Positions 1-5,242 of a DNA stretch of 5,669 bases are shown piece by piece. A program made the translations under genes and the position numbers. Numbering within the stretch: position 1 is the stretch's first letter; each line of letters begins with the position of its first letter. Origin of the DNA: UBA4744 sp035282865 (GTDB lineage Bacteria; Actinomycetota; Acidimicrobiia; Spongiisociales; UBA4744); contig DATEVB010000120.1 in assembly GCA_035282865.1 (NCBI GenBank), positions 1-5,669 on the forward strand, written 5' to 3'. The notes under the pieces were generated by a model that had not been told where the DNA came from, did no database searches, and saw only the letters and a list, made by a program, of their open reading frames with translations.

Positions 1-1406
1 TCTCGCACCCGCCGGATTCGGTCCAGAGTTTCTTCGTCTCTCGACATCGGGGACAGCAGGGTTCCCCGACGGGTGTCCCATCGTCTCGCCACTCTTTCCG
101 GGGCTTCTCCACTGAGCAGCGAAGCCGCTTGGGCGGCCGCGCCGAGCGCGACGAGTTCCTCGGCCTCAGGAATCTGAACTGGCCGCCCGGACAGCCCCTG
201 CACGACGTTTCTCCAGGTCGATCCTCTCACTCCCCCACCAACCAGGACCAAAGGAGCGTCGACCGCGATTCCAGAGCTGAGGCCGTCGATCACGTCGAGG
301 GCGTCCAGCAGGCTGAGGACCGCTCCCTGGTAGGTGCCGAGCAGGATCTCACCCGGAACGGTGGAATGACGCAGACCGATGATGGAGGCGGCGGCGTGAG
401 GAAGATTCGGGGTTCGTTCCCCGTCGAAAAAGGGCAACACCACCACGTCGGTACGATCGGCAACTTCGTCGCGGTCGAGACCAAGCCAGGTTGCCACCCG
501 TTCTACCGCCGGCGTGCAGTTGAGCGTTGCCGCCAGCGGGAGGAAACGACCGGTGGCATCCGCAAAGCCTGCCACCGTCCCTGAGGGATCCACAATGCGG
601 GATTCGGAAACCATGAATGCGGTTCCTGAGGTCCCCAGGCTGATGACCGGCACCCCCGGTTCCAGTCCCAGACCGACCGCCGCACCAGCATTGTCCCCCG
701 TGCCGGGACCGACCGGAATGCCGGCTGGGACGCCGACAAAGCCGGCCGCTTCACCGGTCACGTTTCCGGCCGCCTCCCTCGGACCGAGCACCACCGGGAG
801 GAGTGCCCGATCGAGTCGAAGGGAAGGGTGGTCGAGAACCTCATCCAGATAGCCCTCCGTCTCCGTCGACCACCACCCCGTTCCCGACGCATCTCCCCGA
901 TCGGATGTCCCACGCCCACACAGTCGTTCGGTCAGGAAGTCGTGGGGCAAGCGAATGGCAGCCGTTGCCGCGGCCACTTCAGGTTCCACCCGCCGCAGCC
1001 AGGCCCATTTGGTGACGGTGAATGAAGCCACCGGAACGAGACCGACCCGCTTGGCCCACCAGACGGAGCCTCCAAAGGCGTCGATCAGGACGGCGGCATC
1101 CGGGGCCGACTCAGTGTCATTCCACAGCTTGGCTGCTCGGAGGGGTCTTCCGCCGTCGTCGAGGACCACCATCCCGTGCTGCTGACCCGCAACGGATATG
1201 GCCGCGAGGTCACTTCCCCGACCCGTCACCCCAAGCGCATCGCGTAGGGCGGTCCACCAACCCTCGGGGTCCGATTCCCGCGCCCCGCCCGTCCCCGTGA
1301 CCTCGTGGGGCGCTCTCCCCAGGGCAACCACCTCGCCCGAGTCGACATCGACGACCAGAGCCTTCGTTGACTGTGTTGAGCAGTCGATTCCGGCAACCAG
1401 CGCCAA
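1..1406 (-). CDS. xylB: Xylulokinase (FGGY carbohydrate kinase), 3' end cut by window edge
   Basis: This is an open minus-strand frame of 468 full codons with no stop before the left edge, so the last few residues are missing (the family is usually about 480-500 aa). FGGY kinases phosphorylate sugars with ATP; xylulokinase makes D-xylulose 5-phosphate for the pentose phosphate pathway in the cytosol. Seen: the N-terminal phosphate-binding motif GIDCSTQSTK (residues 6-15, Asp8), the xylulokinase-like AGQQHGMV (73-80) and KLWNDT (93-98), the predicted catalytic Asp238 in PGTGDNAGAA, LGTSGT (257-262), and the C-terminal ATP-site glycines GGGVRGS (390-396). The start is a TTG at 1406, preceded by AAAGGAG at 5-nt spacing; no ATG or GTG lies nearby in frame. 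It is last in the pyrE-nfo cluster, 75 nt after nfo. Other FGGY kinases (glycerol, gluconate, ribulose) are less likely because QQHG and WND favour xylulokinase. No other xylose gene is visible. Confidence 0.93.
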   Translation of the reverse strand, partial: MALVAGIDCSTQSTKALVVDVDSGEVVALGRAPHEVTGTGGARESDPEGWWTALRDALGVTGRGSDLAAISVAGQQHGMVVLDDGGRPLRAAKLWNDTESAPDAAVLIDAFGGSVWWAKRVGLVPVASFTVTKWAWLRRVEPEVAAATAAIRLPHDFLTERLCGRGTSDRGDASGTGWWSTETEGYLDEVLDHPSLRLDRALLPVVLGPREAAGNVTGEAAGFVGVPAGIPVGPGTGDNAGAAVGLGLEPGVPVISLGTSGTAFMVSESRIVDPSGTVAGFADATGRFLPLAATLNCTPAVERVATWLGLDRDEVADRTDVVVLPFFDGERTPNLPHAAASIIGLRHSTVPGEILLGTYQGAVLSLLDALDVIDGLSSGIAVDAPLVLVGGGVRGSTWRNVVQGLSGRPVQIPEAEELVALGAAAQAASLLSGEAPERVARRWDTRRGTLLSPMSRDEETLDRIRRVR

Positions 1407-1481
1407 CCCGACTCCTTTCGACCAGCTCCAACGCTAGATCGTTCCCAACCGCCGAGGAATCCCACCCCGGAACCGGTGACT

Positions 1482-2240
1482 TCAAAGGTTGGATCGCAGC
1501 CAGGCGATGTCGGCGGTTTGCTCTTCGGCACCGCCCGGTGTTTCCACGATCACCGTTGCTCCCGCCGCCCGGACGACCTGAATGAGCAGCTCCGGTGGAA
1601 TCTCACCCTTCCCGAGGTTGGCGTGACGGTCGCGGCGGCTATCGAACGGATCGCGGGAGTCGTTGCAATGCACCAGATCGATCCGGCCGGTGGCCGCCAT
1701 CACCCGGTCGACGAGACCGTCGAGTTCCTCCCCCGCAGCCCACATGTGGCAGGTGTCGAGACAGAATCCGGGATTGAGGTCGCCGATCTCATCCCACAAA
1801 CGGGCAATGTCGTCGACCCTCCTGGCCATGGCCGCCTCCCCGCCCGCCGTGTTCTCGATCAGGATCGGCATGTCGGTCTCGAGAGGTTCGAGTGCCTTCC
1901 GCCAGCGTTTCGGACCGTCCTCGATCGATCCCTCGTCGGTCACGTGGCCACCGTGCACGATGACGGCCGCGGCGCCAAACGCTTGGGCGGCCTCGAGGGT
2001 CTGGGCCAGGATCTTCCGGCTGGGAATACGCACACGGTTATTCGGCGACACCATGTTGATCAGATAGGGGGCGTGCACGTAGATCTGAATGGATGCGGCC
2101 TTGAGTTCCTCGGCGTCCGGGCGCGGTTGGGGCTTCTTCCAGGATTGCGGATTCGACGCAAATATCTGCACCACGTCCGCGTCCCGCATCGCAGCTTCCT
2201 CCAGCGGATGCGCATTATCGACGTGAGCCCCGATCAGCAT
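1482..2240 (-). CDS. nfo: Endonuclease IV (AP endonuclease)
   Basis: This 252-aa protein is a TIM-barrel AP endonuclease that cuts the backbone 5' of abasic sites in base-excision repair. The equivalents of all nine metal ligands known from E. coli Nfo are present: His56 (VHAPYL), His96 (VHGGH), Glu129 (IENTAG), Asp162 and His165 (CLDTCHMWAAG), His191 (HCNDS), Asp204 and His206 (RRDRHANLGKGEI), and Glu233 (VETPGG). An intact trinuclear zinc site is therefore expected. It is slightly shorter than E. coli Nfo (about 285 aa), within the range of compact bacterial forms. The ATG start at 2240 follows GAGGTG at 5-nt spacing, and the IGAHV opening is typical of the family. It begins 14 nt after the PH-like membrane protein gene, so co-transcription from pyrE is likely. 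No LexA-like site was seen in front of it. Confidence 0.96.
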   Translation of the reverse strand: MLIGAHVDNAHPLEEAAMRDADVVQIFASNPQSWKKPQPRPDAEELKAASIQIYVHAPYLINMVSPNNRVRIPSRKILAQTLEAAQAFGAAAVIVHGGHVTDEGSIEDGPKRWRKALEPLETDMPILIENTAGGEAAMARRVDDIARLWDEIGDLNPGFCLDTCHMWAAGEELDGLVDRVMAATGRIDLVHCNDSRDPFDSRRDRHANLGKGEIPPELLIQVVRAAGATVIVETPGGAEEQTADIAWLRSNL

Positions 2241-2254
2241 CCCGGCACCTCTTC

Positions 2255-2824
2255 CTACTCCGTACCGGCGGCATCGACCTCAAATGATTGGCGCAGCCGC
2301 CACAGCGCGTCGACGATGCGGGCGGCAGACGGCGACCAGCCGGTCGCGTCGATCAGCAATATACCCGGACCGACCCAGCGAGCTCCCCACGGATGATCGG
2401 GAAGCCCGGATCGATCGGCAACTTCAATCCGTACCGCCGGACGGGCATCGCCCTCGTCGTCGGCCACCTCGTACTCGACGTCGGTGAGCGCAGACCACGG
2501 AATCCGCACGGCGGGTCGGAACGGCGCGGTCACGGCCAGACAAACACCATCCTGATCCGCGACGAACACCCTCTTCGGAAACACCAGCTCCTTGAGTCCC
2601 CACAGGACCAGAGTGGCGCCACCGATGATGAACAAGGCGGCAACGATGGTGTCGCGCGGCTCAAAGGCGGGTAGCTCCTCGGTTCCGTAGATCAGATTTC
2701 GAAAGCTACCGATCACCTTCCGGGCGAAGAAGAAATCAACCCCGATGAGCGTGAACGGAACGCCGAGGACGGCGAGCAGCCAGACCCTGACCGCCGACTT
2801 CTCGAACTCCACCTTCTGCGTCAT
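2255..2824 (-). CDS. Two-TM membrane protein with PH-like soluble domain, function unknown
   Basis: This 189-aa protein belongs to no named family I can recognise. Seen: two hydrophobic segments, about residues 13-34 and 59-80, joined by a polar stretch that includes FRNLIYGTEELPAF. A soluble C-terminal part of about 105 residues follows, rich in beta-type patterns (VFVADQDGVCLAV, AVRIPWSALTDVEYEV, AVRIEVADRSG) and closing with a probable helix (SAARIVDALWRLRQSF). Short tandem TM segments followed by an 'IPWSALTDVEYEV'-like strand pair resemble bacterial PH-domain (bPH) membrane proteins; that assignment is inference. Both termini probably lie in the cytoplasm. The ATG start overlaps the pyrE stop by 4 nt (ATGA), with GGAG and GGGG upstream inside pyrE, so translation is likely coupled to pyrE. 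The composition matches its neighbours and there is no sign of transfer. Confidence 0.85.
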   Translation of the reverse strand: MTQKVEFEKSAVRVWLLAVLGVPFTLIGVDFFFARKVIGSFRNLIYGTEELPAFEPRDTIVAALFIIGGATLVLWGLKELVFPKRVFVADQDGVCLAVTAPFRPAVRIPWSALTDVEYEVADDEGDARPAVRIEVADRSGLPDHPWGARWVGPGILLIDATGWSPSAARIVDALWRLRQSFEVDAAGTE

Positions 2825-3381
2825 TCCCCAACTCCAAGATCTTCTGGAGAAAAGAGTGCCTGATATTGGACTCCCGCCCGGGCCACCCGCTCCTGCACGA
2901 CGCCACCGCTCCGATCTACGAGAGCGACCGCTTGCACGACTCGCAAACCTGAGGCTACCGCCACTTCGATGGCTTCCAACAACGCTCCACCGGTGGTGGT
3001 GGTGTCCTCGAGCAGGGCGACGACGTCTCCCGACCTCACCGGCCCAACCAGCCTTCCTCCCACCCCATGGCTCTTGGCGTCTTTGCGGATCGAGAACGAC
3101 CGCAAGAGTCTTCCGCCCTGAGTAGCGATCACCGCGGTCGCCACCGCGATAGGGTCGGCGCCCATGGTCATCCCCCCTATGGCCTGGACCCGACGGTCGA
3201 GCACCTCGAGGACGGCACCGGCCACTGCTAATGCACCGGCTCCATCAAAGGTCGTCTGACGGGCATCGAGGTACCAGGAGGTGACCTCCCCCGACCGCAA
3301 CTCGAACGGACCGTCGGTGCGCAAGGAATGGTCACGAAGGTGCTCGAACAAAGCTTGCCGATTTTCCGAGAAATCCCTCAA
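2821..3381 (-). CDS. pyrE: Orotate phosphoribosyltransferase
   Basis: This 186-aa enzyme joins orotate to PRPP to give orotidine 5'-monophosphate, the fifth step of de novo UMP synthesis, in the cytosol. Seen: the orotate-side segment ELRSGEVTSWYLDAR (27-41), GGMTMGADPIA (69-79), the flexible catalytic loop RKDAKSHG (99-106; Lys100, Lys103 and His105), and the PRPP-binding motif LLEDTTTTGGALLEA (123-137). Length fits the family. The start is TTG at 3381, with GGAAG just upstream at short spacing. Upstream of it the frame stays open to a TAA without an ATG or GTG. Leu11 is also a TTG codon (3351), but without a ribosome site. It is the first gene of the leftward cluster. I found no PyrR-type leader sequence, so pyrimidine control is not visible here. 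Confidence 0.95.
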   Translation of the reverse strand: MRDFSENRQALFEHLRDHSLRTDGPFELRSGEVTSWYLDARQTTFDGAGALAVAGAVLEVLDRRVQAIGGMTMGADPIAVATAVIATQGGRLLRSFSIRKDAKSHGVGGRLVGPVRSGDVVALLEDTTTTGGALLEAIEVAVASGLRVVQAVALVDRSGGVVQERVARAGVQYQALFSPEDLGVGE

Positions 3382-3406
3382 GTTCTTCCGACCCCGATCC
3401 GATAAA

Positions 3407-3427
3407 GGGGGTGGTTAGCCCACCTCC
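3407..3427 (+). repeat. Imperfect inverted repeat in the pyrE upstream region
   Basis: GGGGGTGG (3407-3414) faces CCACCTCC (3420-3427) across the 5-nt loop TTAGC. Five pairs are contiguous next to the loop; then one position is G-T on the plus strand (A-C on the minus strand), followed by two more pairs. In a pyrE transcript the arm would be followed by TTTATC, vaguely terminator-like, but the mismatch weakens that form. It could be an operator rather than an RNA structure. Confidence 0.4.
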
Positions 3428-3444
3428 CGTGTTAGCCCGACCAT

Positions 3445-3474
3445 AGCGACCGCCTTCCCCCAAGGGCGGTCGCT
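3445..3474. repeat. Perfect 10-bp-stem hairpin between divergent genes
   Basis: AGCGACCGCC (3445-3454) is exactly complementary to GGCGGTCGCT (3465-3474) across the loop TTCCCCCAAG. Within the loop TT and AA could extend the stem with one bulged G. No T-run follows on either strand, so it is not a canonical intrinsic terminator. It is placed where a terminator between divergent genes is not needed. A pyrE leader structure, a protein-binding palindrome or a remnant of an earlier gene end are all possible. Confidence 0.7.
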
Positions 3475-3478
3475 TCAG

Positions 3479-3507
3479 TTGATGACCTCTCTCACACGCG
3501 GTACAGG
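3479..3507 (+). promoter_or_regulatory. Weak candidate promoter for the sigma operon
   Basis: TTGATG (3479-3484; 4 of 6 to TTGACA) and TACAGG (3502-3507; 3 of 6 to TATAAT) are 17 nt apart and about 70 nt before the sigma start. The match is weak, and an autoregulated ECF promoter with a different consensus is equally possible, for example around GTGAAC at 3507-3512. Confidence 0.2.
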
Positions 3508-3576
3508 TGAACGGATCGGGTATTCGGCCTCACTACCGGCCTGAAAGATCCGGGTGACATCCGGACATGCGAGAGT

Positions 3577-4122
3577 ATGAACGGAGTAATGACAAGGGGG
3601 TCGAGCTTGGTGGGGACTGTCTCCGCCTCCCGGGACGGCACGGGATTCCAGCGGGCATTTGACGAGCACTACCGGGACATACTGGCGTACGCCACGCGGC
3701 GCTCGCTTGCCGCCGACGCAGAGGACGTAGCCGCCGAGACGTTCACCATCGCCTGGCGCAAGTGGGCCTCGGTGCCTCCGGTTGCCGTTCGTCCCTGGCT
3801 GTTCGGTATCGCCCGTAAGGTGCTCGCCAACAGCAACCGGGGCCTCCACCGCCGGGATCGCCTGTCGGCCAAGATGGCGTCTCTCAGCGAGAGATCCACC
3901 ATCGACCGCTCGTACGGTGAGCACGCCGACGTGGATCAGGCGATGGCCATGCTTCGTTTCTCCGATCAAGAGATCATCCGACTCCACTGCTGGGAGGATC
4001 TCTCCGCATCGGAGATCGCCGTCGTCCTCGGATGTACCGCCAACGCAGCCAGCATCCGTCTTCACCGCGCCAAGCACTGTCTCGGACAGGCTCTGGCTAC
4101 TACATCCGGAGGTCAATCATGA
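3577..4122 (+). CDS. ECF-type RNA polymerase sigma factor (sigma-70 family)
   Basis: This 181-aa protein has the two-domain layout of group 4 (ECF) sigma factors, which direct RNA polymerase to dedicated promoters. Region 2 spans about residues 24-92: FQRAFDEHYRDILAYA, then DAEDVAAETFTIAWRKW (47-63), where the helix that contacts core polymerase and the -10 element lies, and RPWLFGIARKVL (72-83). Region 4 spans about 119-175, with the helix-turn-helix WEDLSASEIAVVLG followed by the recognition helix TANAASIRLHRAK (154-166). No extra C-terminal domain is present. The start is uncertain. ATG at 3577 has only a weak GAGAG; ATG at 3589 has GGAG too close (2 nt). TTG 3607 or GTG 3610 follow AAGGGGG at 6 or 9 nt and would give 171 or 170 aa with both domains intact. 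The gene overlaps the downstream membrane protein gene by 4 nt (ATGA), so the two are probably partners. Confidence 0.93.
   Translation: MNGVMTRGSSLVGTVSASRDGTGFQRAFDEHYRDILAYATRRSLAADAEDVAAETFTIAWRKWASVPPVAVRPWLFGIARKVLANSNRGLHRRDRLSAKMASLSERSTIDRSYGEHADVDQAMAMLRFSDQEIIRLHCWEDLSASEIAVVLGCTANAASIRLHRAKHCLGQALATTSGGQS
4108..4118 (+). promoter_or_regulatory. Ribosome binding site fixing the start of the membrane protein
   Basis: GGAGG at 4108-4112, followed by TCAATC and ATG at 4119, is a near-ideal Shine-Dalgarno site at 6-nt spacing. It lies inside the end of the sigma gene and argues for the 4119 start over the in-frame upstream ATG at 4032, which would overlap the sigma gene by 91 nt. Confidence 0.8.
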
Positions 4123-4976
4123 GCACCAACGATCCCTTCGATCGGGTACGGAAGTCCAATCCCATCGACCCTGAGACTTTGCCCGGAACTCCCCTCGGGA
4201 TGGCAAACAGCATCATGGCGGAACGGAAACCACGCCGGTTCCACATCACGGGCCCGGCACGGGGCGTGGCCTCGATGGCGTTCGTACTGCTCGTCGGGGC
4301 TCTCGTCACCACCATCATGCTCGGCGGATCCGACAACCCGGCAGTGACCCAGGATCCCACCACCGCCGTGGACGATTCGACCGTTACGACCACCACCAAA
4401 CCGGGGTCGACCACCACGACTGCGGCATCGGGAGAGGATGGGGTAATCGCAGGCGGCCCAGCACCCTGGTCGGCCCTCCCCCTCCCCCAATCTGCCCTAC
4501 CACAGCATCTCATCGAAGACTGGGCAGCCGCGGACAACCAGACGTGGTGCGCGGTGCTGTACCCGGCGGATCCAACGGCCCTGAGCGCCAACGGAACCAG
4601 TCGGTCCGCCGACTTCAGTGGCGGATGGGCGGTCGCCTGGGACCTTCCCGATGGACCTGGTCGCGACACCTCGGGGGCCTACTGCGCCAACTGTGGTCGG
4701 GGTGCCTACGGGGTCGCCGGGCCGGATCTCACCGGCGCCACCGACGACGTGGGCGTCTGGCCCGACCGAATCACATGGGACGACGGTAGCCGGGCGGGCT
4801 ACGGCCTGGAAGGCTTGGATCAATCGGGCTCCGGAGCTCCTGTGCTGAGCTACCTGTTGGTCGACGGTCAGGGTTGTCTCTACAACGTCTGGTCGTTCCT
4901 GGGCGAGGAGCACCTCTTGACGTTGCTCGACTCGTTGCGGTTCGTTGAGGGGATGCAGCCGAACCCGTCCAATTGA
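4119..4976 (+). CDS. Single-pass membrane protein, putative sigma-factor regulator
   Basis: With the start at 4119 the protein has 285 aa. Seen: a short charged N-terminal part (1-48), one TM segment about 49-70 (GVASMAFVLLVGALVTTIML), a Thr/Pro/Ser-rich linker (about 72-105) with TTTTKPGSTTTT, and an outer domain (about 110-278) with four cysteines: Cys144, Cys189, Cys192 (CANC) and Cys253. The domain is rich in Gly, Trp and Asp and ends with EEHLLTLLDSLRFVEGMQ. Basic residues before the TM put the N-terminus inside. The start overlaps the sigma stop (ATGA), so the two are translationally coupled, the usual arrangement of a sigma factor and its membrane-bound regulator. However, I see no HxxxCxxC zinc anti-sigma motif. 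The N-terminal VRKSNPID resembles the 'LR..NPV' segments I recall from actinobacterial proteins encoded after ECF sigma genes. Regulator function is inference; it could instead be a product the sigma factor controls. Confidence 0.85.
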   Translation: MSTNDPFDRVRKSNPIDPETLPGTPLGMANSIMAERKPRRFHITGPARGVASMAFVLLVGALVTTIMLGGSDNPAVTQDPTTAVDDSTVTTTTKPGSTTTTAASGEDGVIAGGPAPWSALPLPQSALPQHLIEDWAAADNQTWCAVLYPADPTALSANGTSRSADFSGGWAVAWDLPDGPGRDTSGAYCANCGRGAYGVAGPDLTGATDDVGVWPDRITWDDGSRAGYGLEGLDQSGSGAPVLSYLLVDGQGCLYNVWSFLGEEHLLTLLDSLRFVEGMQPNPSN

Positions 4977-4996
4977 TCGACCGCGCCAACCCGGCT

Positions 4997-5011
4997 GCCC
5001 GTGAGTCGGGC
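4997..5011 (+). terminator. Possible terminator hairpin after the membrane protein gene
   Basis: GCCCG (4997-5001) pairs with CGGGC (5007-5011) across TGAGT, 20 nt after the stop codon. The stem is only 5 bp and there is no T-run, so it is a weak candidate. Confidence 0.3.
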
Positions 5012-5046
5012 GAGGCCCCTGGAAGCAGCCCGGGCTCGCTGCCTCG
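5011..5046. repeat. Nested inverted repeat
   Basis: CGAGGC (5011-5016) and GCCTCG (5041-5046) enclose the perfect 10-nt palindrome AGCCCGGGCT (5027-5036). The outer arm shares its first base with the hairpin at 4997-5011, so the two structures would be alternatives or stacked. It could be a terminator or a structured RNA; in GC-rich DNA some of this is expected by chance. Confidence 0.4.
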
Positions 5047-5055
5047 GCGGTCCTC

Positions 5056-5080
5056 CCGGTGTTCCTAGAGGAAGCTCCGG
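5056..5080. repeat. Interrupted dyad CCGG-TTCCT-AGGAA-CCGG
   Basis: CCGG-tg-TTCCT (5056-5066) is mirrored, across two bases, by AGGAA-gct-CCGG (5069-5080). The inner 5+2+5 part is perfect; the outer part differs by one base in spacing. The short near-symmetric dyad looks more like a dimeric regulator site than a transcript hairpin. Confidence 0.35.
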
Positions 5081-5230
5081 TATGTCGAAGATTGGACGGC
5101 AGGTCGCAACCGGCCGGAGCCCGAGTCGACGAGGAGCAGAGCCACTCCCCCGACCTCACCGCCCGATGCCTCAAGGCCCGTATTTCCGGGGGGGTGCCGC
5201 CCATTGAGATGTTGGCACGCACCGCCGGAC

Positions 5231-5236
5231 TAGGTT
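5231..5236 (+). promoter_or_regulatory. Candidate -10 element of a leaderless promoter for the small gene
   Basis: TAGGTT fits the actinobacterial TANNNT -10 pattern and ends 6 nt before the ATG at 5243, the spacing expected if transcription starts at the start codon itself. No clear Shine-Dalgarno is present, which agrees with a leaderless message. A -35 is not evident: TTGAGA (5205-5210) would be a few bases too far away. Confidence 0.4.
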
Positions 5237-5242
5237 CATCCC

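Larger units (their letters stand above)
3382..3576. other. Divergent intergenic region between pyrE and the ECF sigma gene
   Basis: These 195 bases must carry the promoters for the leftward pyrE cluster and for the rightward sigma gene. They contain two inverted repeats and several short direct repeats: GTTAGCCC at 3414 and 3431; CGGCCT at 3525 and 3537; ATCCGG at 3548 and 3559, about one helical turn apart. A minus-strand open frame covers the right part, but it is the shadow of the sigma gene. No convincing sigma-70 consensus promoter stands out in either direction. Confidence 0.6.
4977..5242. other. Non-coding stretch with several inverted repeats
   Basis: These 266 bases have no supported gene. 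Open frames crossing it in both directions lack family signals and cover known genes out of frame. It holds GCCCG/CGGGC (4997-5011), CGAGGC/GCCTCG (5011-5046) enclosing the palindrome AGCCCGGGCT, a dyad TTCCT-AG-AGGAA flanked by CCGG on both sides (5056-5080), and a G-run at 5189-5195. The 3' part should carry the promoter of the small gene. A terminator for the preceding operon or an unannotated RNA is possible; nothing matches an RNA family I can recognise. Confidence 0.5.

Noticed and set aside
129..584. 151-codon plus-strand open frame
   Set aside because: It is antisense to xylB, whose conserved FGGY motifs run through the same region.
1476..2396. 306-codon plus-strand open frame
   Set aside because: It covers nfo on the opposite strand, and nfo has all nine metal ligands. 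The plus-strand product shows no family features.
3475..4116. 213-codon minus-strand open frame across the sigma gene
   Set aside because: It is antisense to a clear ECF sigma factor and its protein has no recognisable motif.
4032..4118. Upstream in-frame ATG extending the membrane protein by 29 residues
   Set aside because: It would overlap the sigma gene by 91 nt without a ribosome site, whereas ATG 4119 has GGAGG at 6-nt spacing and the standard ATGA overlap.
4380..4425. Repeated ACCACCAC tracts suggesting a DNA repeat
   Set aside because: They simply encode the Thr-rich linker (TTTTKPGSTTTT) of the membrane protein and are not an independent repeat element.
5021..5030. GGAAGCAGCC, identical to part of the bacterial SRP RNA apical region
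   Set aside because: The GGAA tetraloop with its flanking stem is missing directly before it, and the surrounding bases do not fold into the SRP domain IV hairpin.
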